From Staphylococcus edaphicus (lineage in GTDB: Bacteria > Bacillota > Bacilli > Staphylococcales > Staphylococcaceae), in the NCBI RefSeq assembly GCF_002614725.1, contig NZ_MRZN01000026.1, forward strand, positions 1 to 34,102: DNA of 34,102 bases. The letters run 5' to 3'. The notes under the pieces are model-generated. The model was given only the letters and a program-made list of their open reading frames with translations, was not told the DNA's origin and did not search any database. Within the stretch, counting starts at the first letter, position 1. Each line of letters starts with the position of its first letter. The translations under genes were made by a program, and so were the position numbers. This document shows, one piece after another, positions 8,944 to 16,916 of this stretch.

Positions 8944-8967
8944 TATAGTTAGTATGGATATATCATA

Positions 8968-10659
8968 TTAATGATTTGGTATAACAGGTACAAGTAAGTG
9001 TGAATCATATGTGTCGCCTGTATAAATAGTGTGTATGCCTTGATTGACAGTATCACTATGTTCGTAACGTGTGCTCATTCCTGGTGTACTGTTGCCTTTA
9101 ACAACTTCGCTTCCTTTAATCACAACTTGGATACTTTCATCTTTTTTGAATAGGGTACCAGAAGGTAAGATTTCTATTTCTACGGGTACGATTTCATCTG
9201 TATTGAGCTTCACTTCACTTTCGTGTGTGTGCCAAGGTTGTAAGGGTGTAGATTTATTTTGATCTAATTCGCGATGAGATACACGTAACCAACCTGTCGC
9301 CACTTGCCCATTTTCAATATGATTAAAGTCTGGAAAATTCACTTCTTCATCTTGGCGATTAATTTTTTTAATACCTACGAATAAATCCATATCATCAGCA
9401 GTTTGCGCAGATACCCATAATTTTAGTTTCATATTACCTGTTAATTCCGTATTTTCGTTAAATGTTTTGCTGAATCTTACTTCGTCATTTTCTGTTGCTT
9501 CACTATCATAGGACACACTTGAAGCGGTTTGTATTGGCTGATTGTTGAGTGTCATGTGTTGCGCATCTAAATACAATGGTGTCGGTTCAGTGTCTGGAAG
9601 TGGGTAGTTGGATGCTGATTTTGTTTGACCTTGATAAAATTTATCTCTCACTTCGTAACTTACTTTTGGTGTATCTTGCCAATCGTTATCAATCCCTTTA
9701 AGATAATAGTCAAAGAAATCTTTCTGTTGTTCAAGTGATTCGCGAGCATAGTATGTTTCCCATTCTTTACGGCCGTGAATTTTCAACCATTTTTCTGTAG
9801 AAGATGCTTGTTTGAATCCTTCGAATGTGCCACGATTATGAAGGCCTTGTGTTGACCAGCTAGCGCACACAAACATAGGTATTTGAATTGCAGATAGGTT
9901 TGCTTGCTTGCCTTTCCAGTAATCATCAAAGTGCGGGTGATTTTGCTGTGCCGCTTTCAAGTCTTCAATATCATGAGTCTCTGGCCATCTTGCAATAATC
10001 CCTTCATACCAAAATCTATAGAAACCAGTGTCAGGGATACCACCATGGAAAGCTATTTCACGATACATGTCGTTTAAACCTTCCCATGGAATCATTGCCT
10101 TTAAGTGTGAAGGATTTAAAGAAGCAACCCACCATTGCGTTACAGCTAAATAGGAAACGCCGTTTGTACCTACATTACCGTTACTCCACGGTTGTACACC
10201 AGCCCATTCAATAACTTCGGCATAATCTTTAGCTTCAGAAAGTCCCCATGGATAGAGTGCATTATTATTATCAGTGCTACCTCTTAAAGCAACTTTAACG
10301 ACAACATAGTCATTTGGTACCCAATAGCCAGGGTCTGGTGATTCTTCTGGTGTGAAACTTGAAGTAGGGATAGCACCTAGTGTTGGCCATAAAGCACCCA
10401 TATTTGTAATCTTAGGTTTGTTATCTTTACCATAAGTGTCTGCAGATATCACTACCGGGAATGTGCCACTTTTATTTGGGCGAAAGGCATTGACATATAG
10501 CACAGCGCCATCTTGCATTGTTACAGGCATGTTTTTTTCCATAATCATTGCTTGATTACCGCATTGAACACTATCTACGACAATGTGGTTTGTACCGTCT
10601 GATACTGAATCTATAGGTGTCACGTTTAGTTTTGGATTTCCTAGCATTTGTTTAGTCAT
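8968..10659 (-). CDS. CocE/NonD family serine hydrolase
   Basis: This is an alpha/beta hydrolase of the CocE/X-prolyl dipeptidyl peptidase (S15) type, 563 residues from ATG 10659. Members hydrolyse esters, amides or acylated antibiotics; the substrate here is unknown. The catalytic Ser is S169 in GTNGVSYLAVTQWW. The N-terminal part has the hydrolase core (LYVNAFRPNKSGTFPVVI, NDYVVVKVALRGS). The C-terminal 200 residues form the beta-sandwich X-Pro C domain (ELTGNMKLKLWVSA, IVPVEIEILPSG). No signal peptide is seen, so it is probably cytosolic. A TTG at 10668 is open in frame, but GAAGGGA fits ATG 10659 better. It is divergent from tetR, which probably controls it. Confidence 0.88.
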   Translation of the reverse strand: MTKQMLGNPKLNVTPIDSVSDGTNHIVVDSVQCGNQAMIMEKNMPVTMQDGAVLYVNAFRPNKSGTFPVVISADTYGKDNKPKITNMGALWPTLGAIPTSSFTPEESPDPGYWVPNDYVVVKVALRGSTDNNNALYPWGLSEAKDYAEVIEWAGVQPWSNGNVGTNGVSYLAVTQWWVASLNPSHLKAMIPWEGLNDMYREIAFHGGIPDTGFYRFWYEGIIARWPETHDIEDLKAAQQNHPHFDDYWKGKQANLSAIQIPMFVCASWSTQGLHNRGTFEGFKQASSTEKWLKIHGRKEWETYYARESLEQQKDFFDYYLKGIDNDWQDTPKVSYEVRDKFYQGQTKSASNYPLPDTEPTPLYLDAQHMTLNNQPIQTASSVSYDSEATENDEVRFSKTFNENTELTGNMKLKLWVSAQTADDMDLFVGIKKINRQDEEVNFPDFNHIENGQVATGWLRVSHRELDQNKSTPLQPWHTHESEVKLNTDEIVPVEIEILPSGTLFKKDESIQVVIKGSEVVKGNSTPGMSTRYEHSDTVNQGIHTIYTGDTYDSHLLVPVIPNH

Positions 10660-10711
10660 AAATTTCAAATCCCTTCTCTATATGGTAATGTTTGTTTTGA
10701 AATACACTTTT

Positions 10712-10740
10712 ATCCTAAACTCAGAAGTAACAACTAACAA
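10712..10740 (-). promoter_or_regulatory. candidate promoter of the CocE-type gene
   Basis: On the minus strand, TTGTTA (10740-10735), a 17-nt spacer and TAGGAT (10717-10712) form a fair sigma-A promoter about 50 nt before the start. The divergent tetR start lies at 10828, so both promoters share this 170-nt gap. TTGTATG occurs twice here, 9 bp apart (10750 and 10759). Confidence 0.4.
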
Positions 10741-10827
10741 CAATCAGCATTGTATGGTTTGTATGAAAAACAACAGTATATAAATAATTGTTTATTAAGA
10801 TTAAATTTATGGAGGTCTATCGTTAAA

Positions 10828-11415
10828 ATGGTACAAGATCGTAGAGTTAGAAAATCTCAGCAAGCTATAAAAACTTCATTTTTACAGCTATTAAGTGAAC
10901 ATGATTTTGAAAATATAACGGTTCAACAACTTGCTGATTTAGCAGATATTAATCGTGGCACATTTTATGCATATTATGTTGATAAATATGATTTACTAGA
11001 AAATATGGAAAATGAAAAAATTGAAGATCTTCAAACATTTTTAAAAGAACTCTATCAGTTGGAAAAACAAAGCACATCTATGGATATGGTCAAAAATATT
11101 ATGTCCTATTTGATAGAGCATATTGATGAAAATATTGATTTTTATCAATTAATGTTCGACTTAGGTAAAGTATCTATGTTGCAAGAAAAGCTCTATTCAC
11201 TCATATATAACCATTTAAGCACATACAAAGGTACAGATAATAAGATTGGAAATATGCCCTTCGATTATTTTATGAGTTATGTATCAGGTGCTGGTATTTC
11301 GATACTGAAACACTGGGTGAAAGATGAACATAGAATCGAAAAAGCAGAATTTGTGCATCATTTTTATAATATTGTGACGGTTGGAACAGTAGGCATCGTA
11401 AAGCAATCATTTTAA
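10828..11415 (+). CDS. TetR/AcrR family transcriptional regulator
   Basis: This is a 195-residue one-component regulator. The N-terminal helix-turn-helix is complete: SQQAIKTSFLQLLSEHDFENITVQQLADLADINRGTFYAYYVDKYDLL (about residues 9-56). The rest is a helical ligand-binding and dimerisation domain of the type common in staphylococcal TetR proteins related to DhaS (IDFYQLMFDLG, FDYFMSYVSGAGISILKHWV). The frame is open back to 10750, but GGAGG at 10811-10815 supports ATG 10828. It is divergent from the CocE-type hydrolase, so repression of that gene and the neighbouring monooxygenase is the likely role. The ligand is unknown. Confidence 0.88.
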   Translation: MVQDRRVRKSQQAIKTSFLQLLSEHDFENITVQQLADLADINRGTFYAYYVDKYDLLENMENEKIEDLQTFLKELYQLEKQSTSMDMVKNIMSYLIEHIDENIDFYQLMFDLGKVSMLQEKLYSLIYNHLSTYKGTDNKIGNMPFDYFMSYVSGAGISILKHWVKDEHRIEKAEFVHHFYNIVTVGTVGIVKQSF

Positions 11416-11485
11416 AGTGGGGTTATTTGATGTTATTAAGAATAACTTATAGTAAGTATCAAATAGCTATATAGGAGCATTCAAT

Positions 11486-12148
11486 ATGAACAAGATTACA
11501 TTAACTTTGTTAGAAAAATTGATAGTCATGCTGACGCCATTTCTTTTAACTGCTATTGCATATGCTATTTAGGCAAATTTGTTATTCGTAAAGAAAATAC
11601 CAATTATTGGAGACAATAAAATATTTGATTTGATAGAGCATTATCATAGTGATTGGCTTGTATGGATGTTGGTGGGTATTGTATTTATCGTTGGTATTTT
11701 TATTTCTATGTATATTTATAGTGAAGTATTAAAGATAACGGTTGAAAGAGATAAATTACGTGTTCACTTTAAGGATAAGCAAACAGAAATTTTGAAAAAG
11801 GATATTATGGCGATTTTCAAAGATAAAAAGGATCTGGTTATCCTAATTAAAGATGGGCGCGAACGCATTAGAGCTAAAACCGATTATAGTGAAGACCGTC
11901 TGCAATCGATATTTAATCAAGAATGGTATCCATGGAAAGACGAAGATCCTTATAAAGCAGATTTTTATCAATGGCAACTCAATGATACCTCAATCACAGA
12001 ACAAGCAAATGAGATATTATACAAACGACGTGAAGCTATAAGAGAAGATAAAGAAAGCATGCGCGACGAATTGACAGCAGATTTATCAGAACTAGGTATT
12101 GTCGTTAAAGACATTAAAAAAGTTCAATATATCAGGTTAATTAAATAA
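11486..12148 (+). pseudogene. YqeB-like membrane protein, interrupted by in-frame amber codon 29
   Basis: From ATG 11486 (GGAG 9 nt upstream) the frame reads MNKITLTLLEKLIVMLTPFLLTAIAYAI and then TAG at 11570-11572. It continues in the same frame, without another stop, for 191 residues. The continuation resembles B. subtilis YqeB: KKIPIIGDNKIF, a membrane segment near VWMLVGIVFIVGIFISMYIY, then a cytosolic part ending DLSELGIVVKDIKKVQYIRLIK. The full frame of 220 codons would have two membrane segments. A TTG at 11579, seven codons' width after a weak AGG, could restart translation, giving a 189-residue protein with only the second segment. The function of YqeB is unknown. Confidence 0.75.
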
Positions 12149-12196
12149 TGATAGATAGTGATATAGAAACAAAATAAAAATATGGCGAATCAAAAG

Positions 12197-12243
12197 ACAA
12201 TCTACTTACATAGATGCATCATGGTAAGCGGATTGTTTTTTTT
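12197..12243 (+). terminator. intrinsic terminator before the fad operon
   Basis: ACAATCTACTTAC pairs with GTAAGCGGATTGT (ending 12236) with one mismatch and one wobble. Eight T residues follow. It ends the tetR/yqeB-like transcript. Confidence 0.8.
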
Positions 12244-12473
12244 GAAAAAAATCTGTGAATGAAGATTTATGTGGATGACTTAATGTGTTTAAACTTTGTC
12301 AGTGGCGCCTTAAAAAGATATTCTGTATTTGTAAAACTTAAAATTTTTGCATAATTTTCAAAAATAATGGTATATTACATGTAAGGGCTTACATTTACAT
12401 AAAAAGGAGAGATTTTTAAAGGGGAAAAATAGTTTGCAACAAATTGGATTAAACAAAGATAGGAGACACCTAT
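12244..12473 (+). promoter_or_regulatory. fad operon promoter with overlapping cre-like site
   Basis: TTGCAT (12347-12352), an 18-nt spacer and TATATT (12371-12376) form a sigma-A promoter. TGTAAGGGCTTACA at 12380-12393 is a perfect palindrome and matches 13 of 14 positions of the cre consensus. It covers the expected transcription start, a position typical of CcpA repression. The leader is about 90 nt. It holds a second Shine-Dalgarno-like AAGGAGAG (12405-12412) that has no obvious start codon. Confidence 0.7.
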
Positions 12474-14048
12474 ATGAGAATTATTTCATTTTCAGATTTG
12501 AAAAACATCGTTAACAAAGGTGATGTTATAGCTCTGGCAGCCTTATCAACGGCTAATTTACCAGCTGAGATACTCAAAACGTTAGTCGACTATAATGATG
12601 AAGATGCATCGTTCACAGATTTTACAATTATGTTAGCAAATGATATTAGTGATTATCGTGGTGATAGTTATGATTTAGATTCATTAACAACAAGGGGTAT
12701 GATAAAGCGATTAATTACAAGTATTATTACAGGATCACCGGAAACAATCAATGCAATGCGTAATAACGAGATCGAAGCATATTATTTACCTCAAGGTGTG
12801 ATTGCAACACATTATAGAAGCAAGACGAACGCTTCACCGGGTATTATATCTAAAATAGGTTTGCACACCAATGTAGATCCTCGATACACAGGTGGTAAAG
12901 TTAATGAACGTACTACTGAAAATTTAGTCTCTTTGATTGATATTAATAATGAGACGTATTTACAGTATCATTTTCCAGATATTGATATTGCGCTATTAAG
13001 AGGTACTTATGCAGATATGGATGGTAACATCTATATGACGCATGAAGCGCATCTTGGTGAAGGGTATAGCTTAGCACTCGCAGCACATAATAATAATGGC
13101 AAAGTCATTGTTCAAGTTAAAGCAATTGTTCAAAATGGTAACTTTAATCCGAATGATGTATTCATTCCAGGTAAATTGGTCGATTATATTGTCGTTAATA
13201 CGAATCCTAAACTTCATAGACAAGTCATGCAAACACAATATGATCCTGCTCTGTCAGGACATTATCAAATCACAGCAATGCGAGAACCATATATCGAATT
13301 AGGTACCCGTAAAGTGATATTGAGACGCGCAGCTCAATTTTTATGTGAAGGAGACGTAATCAGTATTGGTTTTGGCATAAATAATGAGTTATCAAATGTT
13401 CTATTGGAAGAGCACGCCAATCACTTAGTTCAGCCCAATATTGATACTGGCGTATTTGGCGGATGGATTAGCAGTAGAGAGCACTTTGGTATGAATTATA
13501 ACTTGAGTGCACGAATGAGACATGATATGACCTGGGATTTTATCTATAACAATGGTTTGGATGTAGCTTATCTAAGCTTTGCTGAAGTTGACCCAATGGG
13601 TAATGTTAATGTTTCCAAGTTTGGAGATAAGATGAACGGTTGTGGTGGTTTTATAGACATTAGTCAAACAGTAAAGACGATTGTATTTTCAGGTTCAATG
13701 GTTGTTGGGGGTCAACTATCATACACGAGTAATAATGTCACAGTTGAGGCACAAGGGCGTACTTCAAAATTTGTGAATAAAATTGATAGTATTGACTTTA
13801 ACGCAGCGCATGCAATGACTTTAGGCCAAGAAGTTTATTTTGTAACTGAACGTGCAGTATTTGAATTGACACATAAGGGGTTAAAATTGATTGAAATAGC
13901 ACCTGGATTAGATTTAGAAGTTGATATTTTAGAAAATATGGCATTTAAACCTATTATTGCAGATAATATCAAGGTTATGAACAGTGATATTTATTGCGAA
14001 CAATGGGGAGGCTTGTCCCAGGCAATTAAGTCGGAACATCGTATTTAA
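12474..14048 (+). CDS. fadX: acyl-CoA:acetate/acetoacetate CoA-transferase FadX
   Basis: This is a 524-residue single-chain CoA-transferase of the propionate CoA-transferase (PCT/YdiF) type, first gene of the fad operon. It probably moves CoA between a short acyl-CoA and acetate or acetoacetate at the end of beta-oxidation. The N-terminal half (to about 260) and C-terminal half (RRAAQFLCEGDVISIGFGINNEL onward) correspond to the alpha and beta parts. The loop that carries the catalytic Glu in this family (Glu324 in the C. propionicum enzyme) reads NIDTGVFGG here, with Asp324 at that place. The start has AGGAGA 8 nt upstream. The gap to the ligase gene is 17 nt. Confidence 0.88.
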   Translation: MRIISFSDLKNIVNKGDVIALAALSTANLPAEILKTLVDYNDEDASFTDFTIMLANDISDYRGDSYDLDSLTTRGMIKRLITSIITGSPETINAMRNNEIEAYYLPQGVIATHYRSKTNASPGIISKIGLHTNVDPRYTGGKVNERTTENLVSLIDINNETYLQYHFPDIDIALLRGTYADMDGNIYMTHEAHLGEGYSLALAAHNNNGKVIVQVKAIVQNGNFNPNDVFIPGKLVDYIVVNTNPKLHRQVMQTQYDPALSGHYQITAMREPYIELGTRKVILRRAAQFLCEGDVISIGFGINNELSNVLLEEHANHLVQPNIDTGVFGGWISSREHFGMNYNLSARMRHDMTWDFIYNNGLDVAYLSFAEVDPMGNVNVSKFGDKMNGCGGFIDISQTVKTIVFSGSMVVGGQLSYTSNNVTVEAQGRTSKFVNKIDSIDFNAAHAMTLGQEVYFVTERAVFELTHKGLKLIEIAPGLDLEVDILENMAFKPIIADNIKVMNSDIYCEQWGGLSQAIKSEHRI

Positions 14049-14065
14049 ATAAGGGGGAGAAAAAT

Positions 14066-15577
14066 ATGAACTACGACTGGATTAAAACAAGAGCAACGTT
14101 TGATGAACCAAAAGCAGCAATCATTGATCCATTTAAAGGTACAGAATGGACGTATCAAGATTTAAATATCAGAGCAGAGAATTTAGCAAATTATTTACGC
14201 GATCAAGGGGTTAAGCGTGGTGATGTCGTTGGTATCTTTTCACCGAATGACGTTGCACTATTAGATTTACTGTTTGCATCTTTTAAAATAGGGGCCGTTT
14301 ATTTGCCAATTAATTGGCGCTTAAAAACACAAGAAATTGAAAGTGTCATTATTGACTCGGATGTTAAACTCATTTTCTATGCTGAAAAACATCTATCAAG
14401 TTTGGAGGGTATTGCGGATGAACGACTTCATATAGATATCGATTCACAGCGATACGATGATATTGTGGATCCACAACATCATCGCCCGTTTAAAGCAGTG
14501 AGTGTAGATGGTAGTGATTTGGCATCACTCATGTACACAAGTGGTACGACAGGATTACCTAAAGGCGTTATGTTTACGTATGATTCATTTGTAAATAATC
14601 CAATCAACATTGCTTTGACGTATAAGATGAATTCGACGTACACGACAATTATTTCAACACCTATGTTTCATGTGTTAGGGTTTAATGATTTAACACTGCC
14701 CTTATTAATGGCAGGTGGCACGCTCGTATTACAACGTTATTTCAATGGCGAAGCGCTTAATGAATTGATGACCAAGTATAAACCTAACTATTTAATTCAA
14801 ATACCGACCATGTATTACGCGATGTTAGCGGCGGATAATTTTGACTTGGACAATTTCAATAATCTTGAATTCTTGATTCAAGGTGGTTCGTCACCATTGC
14901 CAAGCGTACAAAAGCAATTTTCAAGTGTTGGGTTCCCTATTATAAATGGTTATGGATTAACTGAGGCGCCGTTGGTGATGGTGAATACGCCTGAAAATGG
15001 TGCAGCGAAACCAGGTAGCATTGGTCAACCAGTCTTGTTTATGGATATATGCATCTTTGATGATAACTTTGAAGAAGTGCAAGTCGGTGAAATTGGTGAA
15101 TTAGGTGTAAGAGGAAATAATGTTACACCCGGTTATTGGAATAAACCTGAAGAAACTGCTAAGTCATTTCATGGTGAGTATTTCTTAACAGGCGACTTGG
15201 CGAGAGTAGATGAAGAAGGTGATGTCTTTATTGTCGATCGCCGTAAAGAAATGATTATTACAGGCGGTGAAAATGTCCTCCCATCAGAAGTTGAAACGGT
15301 ATTAGCTAATCATCCATTAGTGGCTCAATGTGTCGTAGCAGGTTATGAGAGTCCTAAATACGGAGAATCAGTTTCAGCGGCAGTCGTCCTGACTGAAGAT
15401 AATCCAGATTTTGAACAAATATTGGATGCGCATATGAGAGAACATATAGCCGGTTACAAAATACCAAGAATGTATATGAAATTAACACATTTGCCACTCA
15501 ATTCTACGTCGAAACCAGATAAGTTAGAAATACAAAAATATATGAATGAAAAGGCTAAGAGCCAAGGTAAAAGTTAA
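14066..15577 (+). CDS. fadE: acyl-CoA synthetase (AMP-forming), FadE of the staphylococcal fad operon
   Basis: This is a 503-residue adenylate-forming ligase that activates fatty acids to acyl-CoA using ATP. Visible motifs are the phosphate loop YTSGTTGLPKG (157-167), the YGLTE signature (296-300), the TGDLARVD region with Asp377, and the hinge around DRRKEMIITGGENV (391-404). A C-terminal Lys lies in STSKPDKLE where the adenylation Lys normally sits. Chain-length preference cannot be read from sequence. Staphylococcal nomenclature calls this gene fadE and the dehydrogenase fadD, the reverse of E. coli usage. GGGGGAG precedes the ATG. It is second in the operon. Confidence 0.88.
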   Translation: MNYDWIKTRATFDEPKAAIIDPFKGTEWTYQDLNIRAENLANYLRDQGVKRGDVVGIFSPNDVALLDLLFASFKIGAVYLPINWRLKTQEIESVIIDSDVKLIFYAEKHLSSLEGIADERLHIDIDSQRYDDIVDPQHHRPFKAVSVDGSDLASLMYTSGTTGLPKGVMFTYDSFVNNPINIALTYKMNSTYTTIISTPMFHVLGFNDLTLPLLMAGGTLVLQRYFNGEALNELMTKYKPNYLIQIPTMYYAMLAADNFDLDNFNNLEFLIQGGSSPLPSVQKQFSSVGFPIINGYGLTEAPLVMVNTPENGAAKPGSIGQPVLFMDICIFDDNFEEVQVGEIGELGVRGNNVTPGYWNKPEETAKSFHGEYFLTGDLARVDEEGDVFIVDRRKEMIITGGENVLPSEVETVLANHPLVAQCVVAGYESPKYGESVSAAVVLTEDNPDFEQILDAHMREHIAGYKIPRMYMKLTHLPLNSTSKPDKLEIQKYMNEKAKSQGKS

Positions 15578-15586
15578 TAAGTAGGA

Positions 15587-15634
15587 TGTAAAAGGTTACA
15601 GAAAAAATTTTAAATAAAAATGTAAGCGCAATCA
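15587..15634 (+). promoter_or_regulatory. two cre-like sites upstream of fadD
   Basis: TGTAAAAGGTTACA (15587-15600) and TGTAAGCGCAATCA (15621-15634) each fit the cre consensus at 13 of 14 positions. Their starts are 34 bp apart, close to three helical turns. They lie inside the operon between fadE and fadD. They could block elongation or control an internal promoter, but no clear promoter was found. Confidence 0.55.
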
Positions 15635-15655
15635 TTATAAATGGAGGTTTTAATT

Positions 15656-16864
15656 ATGGCTACAAAAGAAGAAGTTATTAAAGCGTTATACCCAGAGGAT
15701 ATTTTAAGCGTTGCCAAAGATTTAACAGAAGGTGAAGTTAAATTATTAAAACAATTGAATGACATGTTAGAAGAGAAGTACCGAGATTCTGTTAACGAAC
15801 ACTGGTTAAATGCAACAGAACCAGAGGGATATTTTGAGGAGTTAGGAAAGTTAAATTACTTCCAAAATCCATTGCTTTTTGAAGGTAGAGAAGGCGCAAA
15901 GACACCTAGTCAATTATTTCAATTCTTTATGTCATATACAATAGCCAAATTCGATGTATCGCTTGCTACATTACTAGGTGTGCATCAAGGGCTAGGTCAT
16001 AATTCATTCTGGTTTGGTGGTAGTAAAGAGCAACAAGCGTATTATTTACCTAAATTACAATCACATGAATTACGTACTTGTTTTGCTCTGACAGAACCTG
16101 AACACGGATCTGATGTCGCGGGTGGTCTAGAAACAACAGCGAAACGTGAGGGTGATCAATGGATTATCAACGGTGAGAAAAAATGGATTGGCGGTGCGGA
16201 TGTTTCTGATGTTATGCCGGTGTATGCAGTAGATGTTGAAACTGGTAAACCGAAAGGCTTTATCATCGAACCAAGCCAAGAGGGTGTCGAAATCGAATTA
16301 TTAGAACATAAAATTGCATTAAGAATTGTGCCTAATGCGCGTATTCGCTTGAACAATGTGGTAGTTAAAGAGGAAAATCGCCTGCAAAATATTAACAGCT
16401 TTAAAGACATTGCAAAAGTATTATATTCAACACGTGCTGGTGTAGCATATATGGCTACAGGTGCAATGGCAGGTGCCTTGAAAGCAACGACCGAATACGT
16501 CACAAAACGGAAGCAATTTGGTAAAGAAATTAGTAAGTTCCAGCTCATTCAAGAGAAATTAGCCATGATGCAAGGTAATTTAGCACAAGCGATGGCAACA
16601 TGTGCACAACTGGCACGTATGCAAGCAAACGGAGAATATGATGAGGTGGCTACATCAACGGCCAAAATGATGAACTCACTGAGATTAAGAGAGACAGTTG
16701 CTATGGGGCGTGGTGTACATGGTGGTAATGGCATTTTAGCAGGAGAATATGATATTGCAAGATTCTTTGCTGATGCCGAAGCAATCTACACTTATGAAGG
16801 TACACATGAGGTTAATGCATTAGTAATAGGTAGAGCAATTACAGGAGATTCAGCATTTATTTAG
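15656..16864 (+). CDS. fadD: acyl-CoA dehydrogenase, FadD of the staphylococcal fad operon
   Basis: This FAD enzyme introduces the trans-2 double bond in acyl-CoA, the first step of the beta-oxidation cycle. The 402-residue product has the acyl-CoA dehydrogenase signature ALTEPEHGSD (144-153), RKQFGKEISKFQLIQEKLA (285-303), and YEGTHEVN (380-387) with Glu381 at the catalytic-base position used by glutaryl-CoA dehydrogenase-like members. The ORF is open to ATG 15641, but GGAGG lies inside that extension. ATG 15656, 8 nt after it, is the real start. The electron acceptor, usually an electron transfer flavoprotein, is not encoded in this window. Confidence 0.92.
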   Translation: MATKEEVIKALYPEDILSVAKDLTEGEVKLLKQLNDMLEEKYRDSVNEHWLNATEPEGYFEELGKLNYFQNPLLFEGREGAKTPSQLFQFFMSYTIAKFDVSLATLLGVHQGLGHNSFWFGGSKEQQAYYLPKLQSHELRTCFALTEPEHGSDVAGGLETTAKREGDQWIINGEKKWIGGADVSDVMPVYAVDVETGKPKGFIIEPSQEGVEIELLEHKIALRIVPNARIRLNNVVVKEENRLQNINSFKDIAKVLYSTRAGVAYMATGAMAGALKATTEYVTKRKQFGKEISKFQLIQEKLAMMQGNLAQAMATCAQLARMQANGEYDEVATSTAKMMNSLRLRETVAMGRGVHGGNGILAGEYDIARFFADAEAIYTYEGTHEVNALVIGRAITGDSAFI

Positions 16865-16916
16865 TCAACGTTAGAGGTACTCAGTAAAGATGAAAACCAA
16901 ATTTGGAGGGTTTAGT

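Noticed and set aside
12341..12393. TGTAAGGGCTTACA as a palindromic terminator element
   Set aside because: It is too short for a stable stem, lacks a T-run and sits on a promoter, so an operator reading is better.
16156..16548. 130-codon minus-strand frame inside fadD
   Set aside because: The acyl-CoA dehydrogenase on the plus strand has all family motifs; the antisense frame has no recognisable domain or start signal.
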